In this document: positions 1 to 5,247 of the stretch, in pieces
How the letters are laid out: the number at the start of each line of letters is the position of its first letter
Position numbering within the stretch: the stretch's first letter is position 1
Assembly (NCBI GenBank): GCA_001828545.1
Contig: MHYW01000053.1
Coordinates: 1 to 7,375, forward strand
Reading direction: 5' to 3'
Length of the DNA stretch: 7,375 nt
Source: Planctomycetes bacterium RIFCSPHIGHO2_12_FULL_52_36
GTDB taxonomy: Bacteria > Planctomycetota > Brocadiia > Brocadiales > Bathyanammoxibiaceae
Position numbers and translations under genes: made by a program
Notes under the pieces: generated by a model
Databases searched by the model: none
Told to the model about the DNA's origin: nothing
What the model saw: only the letters and a program-made list of their open reading frames with translations

Positions 1-80
1 TCTGATTGGATGGCGTAGGCTATGAGCAAATCCAGGAGTTTCTGATTGGATGGCGTAGGCTATGAGCAAATCCAGGAGTT
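1..80. repeat. Perfect 40-bp tandem duplication at window edge
   Basis: Positions 1-40 and 41-80 are identical (both begin tctgattggatggcgtaggc and end aaatccaggagtt). The unit is not a multiple of three. It lies inside the secretion/pilus ATPase gene, and the second copy shifts the reading frame just after the residues LLDLLIAYAIQS. Its position at the extreme end of the window makes an assembly duplication at a contig end the simplest explanation. A real frameshifting duplication is the alternative. Confidence 0.95.
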
Positions 81-639
81 TTACCATAGGGGGTGCCGTA
101 CCCGCTTCTGCTTCGTCTGCGACATCCACCTCTTTTTCTAGCCTCTGGATGGTCTCCTCTATCTCTGCCTCCAGTATGCCCTCATCGGGCCTGCACTCTA
201 CATGGGATACAGCATCACCATAGCAGTGGTTCAGGGCCAGGGAGAGTTTTTCTTCTGAGGTGGCTACTACTTCAACGAAATGGCCTGTCGTATTTTGCAG
301 TTCGTCAATGGTCTTTATGGCGAAGATGTTTGGGGTGGCTATTTTTAATGTGCCGTTGCTAAAACCGATGGGAATGACCTTGTGCTTCCTGGCAAAATCT
401 TTGGGTACCAATCTTTTGAGGTTTTCGGAGATGGTTACTTCTTCAAGGTTAACAAACTCCATCCCTGCCTCAGCAGCCAGGGCTTTTGTAATGGCTTCCT
501 TTGTGGCAAAACCCAATCTGTAGATTATTTCTCCAAGGAGTTCAGAGGTCCTTTCCTGTTCCTTGAGGGCCATTTCCAGTTGTGCAGGTGTAATAAGGCC
601 CTCTTTCAGTAATCTCTCGCCTAGGCGTATCTTTTCCAT
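1..639 (-). CDS. GspE/PilB-type secretion or pilus assembly ATPase, N-terminal part (partial, frameshifted at window edge)
   Basis: This open frame has no stop before the window edge and encodes 213 residues. It begins MEKIRLGERLLKEGLITPAQ, the typical opening of the MshEN/T2SSE_N domain, with its RLGExLLxxGLI...QLexALxxQ pattern. This is followed by LLGEIIYRLGFATKEAITKA and by VPKDFARKHKVIPIGF, typical of residues 75-95 in the family. After an acidic linker (about 150-180) comes MVKLLDLLIAYAIQS, the segment that normally precedes the SDIHIEP box of the ATPase. The Walker A and B motifs would lie outside the window. Intact members are about 550-600 residues and power type II secretion or type IV pili from the cytoplasmic face of the inner membrane. 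Some MshEN domains bind c-di-GMP, which is not shown here. The ATG at 639 is used; an in-frame GTG at 648 is also possible. The last residues (SETPGFAHSL...) are out of frame because of the 40-bp duplication. Confidence 0.85.
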   Translation of the reverse strand, partial: MEKIRLGERLLKEGLITPAQLEMALKEQERTSELLGEIIYRLGFATKEAITKALAAEAGMEFVNLEEVTISENLKRLVPKDFARKHKVIPIGFSNGTLKIATPNIFAIKTIDELQNTTGHFVEVVATSEEKLSLALNHCYGDAVSHVECRPDEGILEAEIEETIQRLEKEVDVADEAEAGTAPPMVKLLDLLIAYAIQSETPGFAHSLRHPIR

Positions 640-662
640 CAGAAACACACAATCCCTGAGTT

Positions 663-691
663 ATTATAGGGCTTATTCATCTCTCAGACAA
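663..691 (-). promoter_or_regulatory. Sigma70-type promoter for the GspE/PilB-like gene
   Basis: On the minus strand a -35 box TTGTCT (positions 691-686) is followed by exactly 17 nt and a perfect -10 box TATAAT (668-663). A start of transcription near 656 would give a very short leader of about 17 nt before the ATG at 639. The box lies in the 92-bp gap after the cdsA stop, so the ATPase gene can be transcribed separately from the purA-uppS-cdsA unit. The -35 box also forms one arm of a small inverted repeat (AGACAA / TTGTCT, 686-699). Confidence 0.6.
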
Positions 692-731
692 GGTTGTCTT
701 GAGGGGGTTGTTCAAATCCCTGGGGAGGGGG

Positions 732-1583
732 TTATTTTACGCCTTCTATGGGTGCCAGGGCTAGAAAATAATAGCCCAGGGGCAGGCAGACCAATATGCA
801 ATCTATTATATCAAGTACCCCACCAAAAGTGGGTACGAGGTCCCCAGAGTCTTTAACCCCTGCATCCCTCTTCATCATGGATTCAAAGAGGTCCCCAGAT
901 ATAGACCCCACCCCTATGAGGAGCGCGAAAGGTATGGCCCACTGCATGGGCAAAAAGCTCCACTGAGGTAGGAGACACTGTCCCACCCCAATAAGGACAC
1001 ACAGAAAGAGTCCAAAGAGTGCCCCCTCTACGGTCTTGTTGGGGCTAATGGCAGGGCAGAGTTTGCGTCTACCAAAGCTCCTTCCAAAGAAATACCCCCC
1101 TATGTCCGTTATCTTTGCCATGAGGAGCACCCCAACCAGGGCGGCCAGGCCCTTCTTGCCAGGGAGGTGCCTCAAGGCCATGGCAAAGGATAAAGGGAAG
1201 AACACATAGATTACACCAAACAGGGTAACGGCGACGTTGTTAATGGCACCGTCTATTCCTATAGTGAAGCCTTGCAGGAGGAAGAACCATAAGAGTATAA
1301 GGAGGGGCACTACAGGGTTAATGGAAAACTCCCCGTGGGCCCTTACCTCCCACCAGATACACAGAAATAATACGAGTCCAGCCGCCAGCCCTGATAATCT
1401 GAAAGGGGTTAGCCCCTTCTTCCCAGCCATGTTGTAGAACTCAAGGAGGGCCATTGCACCGACCAGGATACCCAGGAAGCCCAGGCCTAAATCCGAGTCC
1501 AAGACGACGTCCAGGCCCATAATACCAAAAAAGGAGGCTAACATGGCCGCACCCCAGGCTATTCTGGTCTGGTTATAGGTCAC
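732..1583 (-). CDS. cdsA: Phosphatidate cytidylyltransferase (CDP-diacylglycerol synthase)
   Basis: The 283-residue protein is predicted to convert CTP and phosphatidic acid to CDP-diacylglycerol, the precursor of membrane phospholipids, in the inner membrane. It is very hydrophobic, with about eight or nine likely membrane segments (for example 8-28, 32-53, 63-80, 91-110, 117-140, 145-167, 189-207, 214-230, 257-277). Family blocks are clear: AKITDIGGYFFGRSFGRRK at 156-174, then SPNKTVEGALFG at 180-191, and the C-terminal signature SMMKRDAGVKDSGDLVP at 235-251 followed by FGGVLDIID at 253-261. The classical signature has HGG and DRxD at the last positions; here they are FGG and DIID, a variant I associate with planctomycete-type enzymes. 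The start is GTG at 1583, and GTGA overlaps the uppS stop by 4 nt, implying translational coupling. The length is normal for the family. Confidence 0.93.
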   Translation of the reverse strand: MTYNQTRIAWGAAMLASFFGIMGLDVVLDSDLGLGFLGILVGAMALLEFYNMAGKKGLTPFRLSGLAAGLVLFLCIWWEVRAHGEFSINPVVPLLILLWFFLLQGFTIGIDGAINNVAVTLFGVIYVFFPLSFAMALRHLPGKKGLAALVGVLLMAKITDIGGYFFGRSFGRRKLCPAISPNKTVEGALFGLFLCVLIGVGQCLLPQWSFLPMQWAIPFALLIGVGSISGDLFESMMKRDAGVKDSGDLVPTFGGVLDIIDCILVCLPLGYYFLALAPIEGVK

Positions 1584-2296
1584 TGGAGGATCCCGCCATA
1601 ACGCCTCTCTCTTGAGGCATAGTCCCTGAGGGCTTCTTCTAGCTGTTCCTTGCGGAAATCAGGCCAATACACGGGGGTAACCCAGAGTTCAGTATAGGAT
1701 ATCTCCCACAGGAGGAAATTACTCACCCGCATGTCTCCTCCCGTCCTGATGAGGAGGTCAGGGTCTCTCATCCCTGCCGTATACATGTTCTCTGTAAGGG
1801 TCGCCTCGTTTATGTCCTCCGGCCGTAACTTCCCCTCTTGCACCTTCTGAGCCAGTCTCCTGGCCGCATCTACAATCTCGGTCCTCCCCCCATAATTAAG
1901 GGCAAGGCAGAGGACCATACCAGTATTGTTCTTGCTTAGTTCAATCTCCGTGGCAATCTCTTTCTGGACGTCTTGGGGAAGGCCCTCTATCCTGCCAATG
2001 ACGGTGAAACGTATATTGTTATCCATAATGGTCTTTATTTCTCTGATGAGGTATCGCCTGAGGAGTCGCATGAGGATTGCCACCTCGAACCTTGGGCGGG
2101 ACCAGTTCTCACTGGAGAAGGCGTAGAGGGTAAGTTGCTCTATGTGCCGACTGGCGCACTCTTCGGTAATCTCCCGTACGGATTTTACCCCCTCTATATG
2201 ACCCCTTACCCTGGCCAGGCCGCGCTTGCTTGCCCATCGGCCATTACCATCCATTATAATGGCAACGTGTCTGGGAAGACCGTTCTGTTCACTCAT
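1580..2296 (-). CDS. uppS: Undecaprenyl diphosphate synthase (cis-prenyltransferase)
   Basis: The 238-residue cytosolic enzyme is predicted to extend farnesyl diphosphate with isopentenyl diphosphate units to C55 undecaprenyl diphosphate, the lipid carrier for peptidoglycan and other surface polymers. All cis-prenyltransferase blocks are present: MDGNGRWA at 15-22, with Asp16 as the catalytic and magnesium residue; FSSENW at 60-65; NYGGR at 134-138; DPDLLIRTGGDMRVSNFLLW at 178-197; and ELWVTPVYWPDF at 203-214. The usual Glu of the RTGGE motif is Asp here (residue 188), a conservative change at a position that helps hold magnesium in the E. coli enzyme. The ATG lies inside the end of purA (8-nt overlap) and no strong ribosome binding site is seen, so translation probably depends on coupling. 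The uppS-cdsA order is common in bacteria. Confidence 0.97.
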   Translation of the reverse strand: MSEQNGLPRHVAIIMDGNGRWASKRGLARVRGHIEGVKSVREITEECASRHIEQLTLYAFSSENWSRPRFEVAILMRLLRRYLIREIKTIMDNNIRFTVIGRIEGLPQDVQKEIATEIELSKNNTGMVLCLALNYGGRTEIVDAARRLAQKVQEGKLRPEDINEATLTENMYTAGMRDPDLLIRTGGDMRVSNFLLWEISYTELWVTPVYWPDFRKEQLEEALRDYASRERRYGGILQ

Positions 2297-3614
2297 TTAT
2301 CGTTATACGGCGGCGTTGCGGTTTCTTTTGGATTGTACTGCGGATTCGGATAAACTGTCTGCGGTCTGGACCAACAGAGACCATGGTCACCTTTAGACCA
2401 AGCAGCTCTTCCAGACACCTGACATAGTTTACAGCCTCCCCGGGTAGCTTATGGATACTGGTACAACAAGAGGTATCCTGCCGCCAGCCAGGCCTCTCCT
2501 CGTAAACGGGTTCACACTGGGGCAAGAGGGCAAGGTCAGGGGGGAACCTTTCATGCACCTTGCCATTGTATTTATAGCCCACACATATCTTCAACGTCTC
2601 CTGGTCATCAAGGACGTCCAGCTTTGTTAGAATCGTCTCGTCCACTCCATTTATCGTGGCGGCATGCCTTACCGCCACTGCATCAAACCATCCACAGCGT
2701 CTGGGTCTACCCGTAGTGGCGCCAAACTCTCCACCCCGCAACCTCAGGTGTTCTTCCAGGGCACCGCCTGCCTCGGTGGGGAAAGGGCCACTGCCCACCC
2801 TGGTAGTGTAGGCCTTCATTACCCCGTAAATCTTGTGAATCTGCTTGGGAGAGACACCTGCCCCTGGGGCCGCACCACATGCCGTAGCGTTAGAAGAGGT
2901 AATAAAAGGATACGTGCCAAAGTCCACGTCCAGCAGGCTACCCTGTGCACCCTCAAAGAGGATGCGTTTGGAGCCTTTTATCGCCGCGTTCACGTATTCT
3001 ACCGTATCACACACGTACGGTTCCAGCCTCTTTGCATAGGCTACGTACTCCTCGTATATCTCCTCCCAGGATAGCGGTGCCGCATCGTACAGACCCTGCA
3101 GGAGACGGTTCTTCTCCTCCACATTCCTTCGTATCTGACGCTTGAGATGTTCCGGGTGATAAAGCTCTATCACCCGTATACCAACCCTTGCCATCTTATC
3201 GGCATAACAAGGGCCTATCCCCCTTCCCGTAGTACCTATCTTGTCTTGCCCCTTGTCGGATTCAGAAAGGGCGTCTAAAAGTTTATGGTAGGGGAAGACC
3301 AGATGGGCCCTGTCGCTGACGAACAGGTTGTCCTTTATTGAGACGTCCTTCTTTTTTAGCTCCTCTACCTCTTCCAGGAATAAGGCAGGGTCAAGGGCAA
3401 CCCCGTTGCCTATCACACATTTTTTCTCGGGGTGGAGGATTCCGGAAGGGATAAGGTGAAGGACGAATTTCTCGCCACTAACAACTACCGTGTGACCTGC
3501 GTTACCACCCCCCTGGTATCTGACGATTACGTCGTATTCGTCGGTGAGGATATCTATTACCTTCCCCTTGCCCTCGTCCCCCCACTGCAGGCCAACTACA
3601 CAGGCATTAGACAT
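2289..3614 (-). CDS. purA: Adenylosuccinate synthetase
   Basis: The 441-residue cytosolic enzyme is predicted to join IMP and aspartate using GTP to form adenylosuccinate, the first committed step to AMP. The motifs match the E. coli enzyme closely in position: the P-loop GDEGKGK at 12-18 with catalytic Asp13, NAGHT with His41, GTTGRGIGP at 127-135, RVGSGPFPTE at 272-281, GATTGRPRRCGWFD at 298-311, TKLDVLD at 330-336 and SVGPDRRQFI at 413-422. Members usually end just after this last block; this one continues with a basic tail of about 19 residues rich in Arg and Lys. The ATG at 3614 gives an N-terminus (MSNACVVGLQWGDEG) that fits the family exactly. The gene heads the purA-uppS-cdsA unit, behind a consensus promoter. 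Its last codons overlap the uppS start. Confidence 0.98.
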   Translation of the reverse strand: MSNACVVGLQWGDEGKGKVIDILTDEYDVIVRYQGGGNAGHTVVVSGEKFVLHLIPSGILHPEKKCVIGNGVALDPALFLEEVEELKKKDVSIKDNLFVSDRAHLVFPYHKLLDALSESDKGQDKIGTTGRGIGPCYADKMARVGIRVIELYHPEHLKRQIRRNVEEKNRLLQGLYDAAPLSWEEIYEEYVAYAKRLEPYVCDTVEYVNAAIKGSKRILFEGAQGSLLDVDFGTYPFITSSNATACGAAPGAGVSPKQIHKIYGVMKAYTTRVGSGPFPTEAGGALEEHLRLRGGEFGATTGRPRRCGWFDAVAVRHAATINGVDETILTKLDVLDDQETLKICVGYKYNGKVHERFPPDLALLPQCEPVYEERPGWRQDTSCCTSIHKLPGEAVNYVRCLEELLGLKVTMVSVGPDRRQFIRIRSTIQKKPQRRRITINE

Positions 3615-3616
3615 AG

Positions 3617-3628
3617 AACGGTCCCGTT
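3617..3628. promoter_or_regulatory. 12-bp palindrome just upstream of the purA start
   Basis: AACGGTCCCGTT is a 5-bp inverted repeat around a 2-bp centre, ending 2 nt before the purA ATG and covering the place where a ribosome binding site would be. No clear Shine-Dalgarno sequence is present. It could be a small leader hairpin or an operator, or chance; the sequence alone does not decide. Confidence 0.25.
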
Positions 3629-3679
3629 AGCATTTATCTATTGGTTTAATGCAAGTACCTTGAGAATGTTACACTTAGA

Positions 3680-3708
3680 ATTATAGATTGGTACTAATTC
3701 ATTGTCAA
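3680..3708 (-). promoter_or_regulatory. Consensus sigma70 promoter for purA-uppS-cdsA
   Basis: On the minus strand the box TTGACA (3708-3703) is followed by exactly 17 nt and then TATAAT (3685-3680): both hexamers and the spacing match the sigma70 consensus. The expected transcription start is near 3673, giving a leader of about 59 nt before the purA ATG. The site lies in the only sizeable gap (173 bp) between the M16 genes and purA, as expected for a new transcription unit. A perfect consensus suggests strong basal expression; no operator is evident. Confidence 0.8.
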
Positions 3709-3726
3709 TAATAAAGAATAACGCAG

Positions 3727-3748
3727 GGACAGACCTTTAGGTCTGTCC
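3727..3748. repeat. Perfect hairpin repeat, possible terminator of the M16 unit
   Basis: GGACAGACC and GGTCTGTCC form a perfect 9-bp stem (10 bp counting the closing T-A pair) around TTTA. It lies 40 nt downstream of the M16 stop at 3788. Read on the minus strand, the stem is followed after CTGCG by a T-rich stretch (TTATTCTTTATTATT), so a weak intrinsic terminator is possible. The missing immediate T-run and the adjacent second palindrome make a dispersed palindromic repeat at least as likely. Confidence 0.6.
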
Positions 3749-3756
3749 ATCCAGGA

Positions 3757-3771
3757 TCCGCCTAAGGCGGA
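3757..3771. repeat. Dispersed palindrome TCCGCCTNAGGCGGA, copy 1
   Basis: TCCGCCTAAGGCGGA is a 7-bp inverted repeat around a single base. The same palindrome, with C at the centre, occurs at 6593-6607 inside the 5' end of the first M16 gene. The 10 bases GGCGGAGCAC at 3766-3775 also recur at 5211-5220. Two further matches of this quality in a 7-kb window point to a dispersed REP-like repeat family. Confidence 0.75.
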
Positions 3772-3787
3772 GCACGCTACAAATGTC

Positions 3788-5146
3788 TCATGGCCATCTC
3801 ACTTCCACCTCCCCAAGACCTCTCACCTGTTCCAGTACCTCGGAGGCCTTACCCACCAGGACTATCACCATATTATCGGGATTGAAGAACCTCCCTGTCA
3901 GCTGATTTACCTCCTCCAGGCTCACCGCCTCAATGTGCCCCAGATACGTCTCAAGATAACCGTCTGGCAGGCCATAGAACTCCTGCTCCAGGAGTTGGGA
4001 GGCAATCTGGGAGGGGGTCTCAAGGCCCAGTGGAAAGCTCCCTTTATAGTAGGCCCTGGCGGCATCCAGTTCCTCCTGGCTTATCCCCTCTTGCCGTACC
4101 CTCTCCAGTTCCTTTAGCAATAACTGCAAGGTCTCCAGGGTCGTCTCGTTTCTTGTGTGGGTCCTGATAAAAAAAGGCCCCCTCTCTCTCCTTGCATAAA
4201 ACTTGCCGTTTACCCCGTAGGTCAGCCCCCTCCTGGCCCTGAGTTCTGTATACAGCCTGGAAGCCGGGCCAGAGGCCAGGACATGGTTTAATAGGAGCAG
4301 GGGAAAGAAGTCCTGACTCTTCCTTTCAATCCCAAGCAGGCCAATGCGCATCTCGGTCTGGGTGAGGTCGGGTTTATCCAGTAGACGTATCTTCCGTCCA
4401 GTCCTTGAAGGGGAGACCGGAAGGGGGAAAGTATGGTCACCTACGGCCTTCCACTCCCCAAGGTGGTACTCCAACCCTTTCCAGACCTCAGCAGGGTCAA
4501 AGTCCCCAACTACCGCAAGGATGGAATTATTGGGGAGGTAGTATCTCTTATGAAATTCTACCACGTCAAATCTAGTAACCACTTTCAGCCCTTCCAGGGT
4601 GCCTATGGGAGGGTGGCCATAAGGGTGGTTATCAAAAAGGAGTTCGTACATGTGGCGTTCTGCAATGATTCGGCGGTCGTCCTTCTCTCTAAGGATAGAG
4701 GCCCTGGACTTCTCCTTATGCCTCTCTAATTCTTCTTCAGGAAAGGACGGGGATAGGATAACCTGGGATAAGAGGCCAAGGATAGCAGGGAGGTCTCTCT
4801 TTAACGAAGTGGCCGAGAGGGTGGCAAAATCGTACTCGCAACGCTCCCGCAGTGTACCCCCAATAAACTCTATCTCTTCACTAAGCTCCTGGGCAGTCTT
4901 TTTTGTGGTACCCTCCAGGAGGAGGGAGGAGGTGAGATAAGCCAGGCCATACCTATCAGCCGGGTCAAGGGCAGAGCCGGCCTCTACCATCAGTTCCACA
5001 GCAACTACGGGGAGTTCGTGATACTCTACAAGGATAACCCTCAGGCCATTGGGCAGGGTCTTTTTCTCGTAATTTAGGGTAATGCCTTCCCCGGCAATAG
5101 CCGTAGAGGCCCAGAATATTAGACCAAAGATTATCCATAAACGCAT
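3788..5146 (-). CDS. M16 family peptidase-like protein, zinc-site-less partner subunit, exported
   Basis: The 452-residue protein starts with a good Sec signal peptide (MRLWIIFGLIFWASTAIA, likely cut after residue 18), so it should act in the periplasm. The mature part has the two-lobed M16 fold: the N-terminal block LPNGLRVILVEYHELPVVAV (31-50), HPYGHPPIGTLEGL at 174-187, and the second-lobe block ASGPASRLYTELRARRGLTY (291-310). The zinc motif HxxEH is absent: at the matching place (67-77) the protein reads GLAYLTSSLLL. The RGLTY motif (306-310), which in M16 enzymes supplies the Arg/Tyr pair contacting substrate, is kept. Such proteins act as the non-catalytic half of heterodimeric M16 peptidases. 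The gene follows the zinc-bearing M16 gene after 101 bp, and its ATG has a good ribosome binding site (AGAAGGA, 5160-5154, spacing 7). Family assignment is firm; the pairing is inferred. Confidence 0.93.
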   Translation of the reverse strand: MRLWIIFGLIFWASTAIAGEGITLNYEKKTLPNGLRVILVEYHELPVVAVELMVEAGSALDPADRYGLAYLTSSLLLEGTTKKTAQELSEEIEFIGGTLRERCEYDFATLSATSLKRDLPAILGLLSQVILSPSFPEEELERHKEKSRASILREKDDRRIIAERHMYELLFDNHPYGHPPIGTLEGLKVVTRFDVVEFHKRYYLPNNSILAVVGDFDPAEVWKGLEYHLGEWKAVGDHTFPLPVSPSRTGRKIRLLDKPDLTQTEMRIGLLGIERKSQDFFPLLLLNHVLASGPASRLYTELRARRGLTYGVNGKFYARRERGPFFIRTHTRNETTLETLQLLLKELERVRQEGISQEELDAARAYYKGSFPLGLETPSQIASQLLEQEFYGLPDGYLETYLGHIEAVSLEEVNQLTGRFFNPDNMVIVLVGKASEVLEQVRGLGEVEVRWP

Positions 5147-5153
5147 GTAATGT

Positions 5154-5160
5154 TCCTTCT
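5154..5160 (-). promoter_or_regulatory. Ribosome binding site of the second M16 gene
   Basis: AGAAGGA on the minus strand ends 7 nt before the ATG at 5146 and supports that start. Its 5' half lies in the last unit of the upstream 7-bp tandem array, so changes in copy number of the array would not alter its distance to the start codon. Confidence 0.7.
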
Positions 5161-5197
5161 CCCTACTCCCTACTGCTTACTGCCTACTCCCTATCCC
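5156..5197. repeat. 7-bp tandem array (six degenerate units)
   Basis: On the plus strand six consecutive 7-base units can be read: CTTCTCC, CTACTCC, CTACTGC, TTACTGC, CTACTCC, CTATCCC. On the coding strand this is a purine-rich GGAGTAG-like array directly upstream of the second M16 gene and overlapping its ribosome binding site. It is a short variable-number-type repeat in the gap between the two M16 genes. Confidence 0.75.
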
Positions 5198-5203
5198 CTG
5201 GTT

Positions 5204-5225
5204 CCCAGGTGGCGGAGCACCTGGG
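5204..5225. repeat. Hairpin repeat between the two M16 genes
   Basis: CCCAGGTG and CACCTGGG form a perfect 8-bp stem with a 6-base loop, 22 bp downstream of the first M16 stop. No T-run follows on the coding strand, so it is not a standard terminator. It may instead stabilise or process the message between the two subunits. The loop side contains GGCGGAGCAC, shared with the palindrome region at 3766-3775. Confidence 0.6.
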
Positions 5226-5247
5226 CTATATCCTCCCTAATCCCTAT

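Noticed and set aside
683..703. Hairpin after cdsA (CTC-AGACAA / TTGTCT-GAG) as an intrinsic terminator
   Set aside because: The loop is only 2 nt, the stem has a bulge, and no T-run follows on the coding strand. The arm also serves as the -35 box of a good promoter.
93..856. Plus-strand open frames over the ATPase gene and the cdsA end
   Set aside because: They lie opposite clear minus-strand genes with strong family motifs, overlap each other, and show no recognisable domains.
2664..3145. Plus-strand open frames opposite purA
   Set aside because: These are antisense shadows of a well-conserved purA; no ribosome binding site or domain supports them.
3727..3748. Hairpin as a confident terminator
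   Set aside because: The T-rich stretch begins 5 nt after the stem and is interrupted, so it is listed as a repeat with only a possible terminator role.
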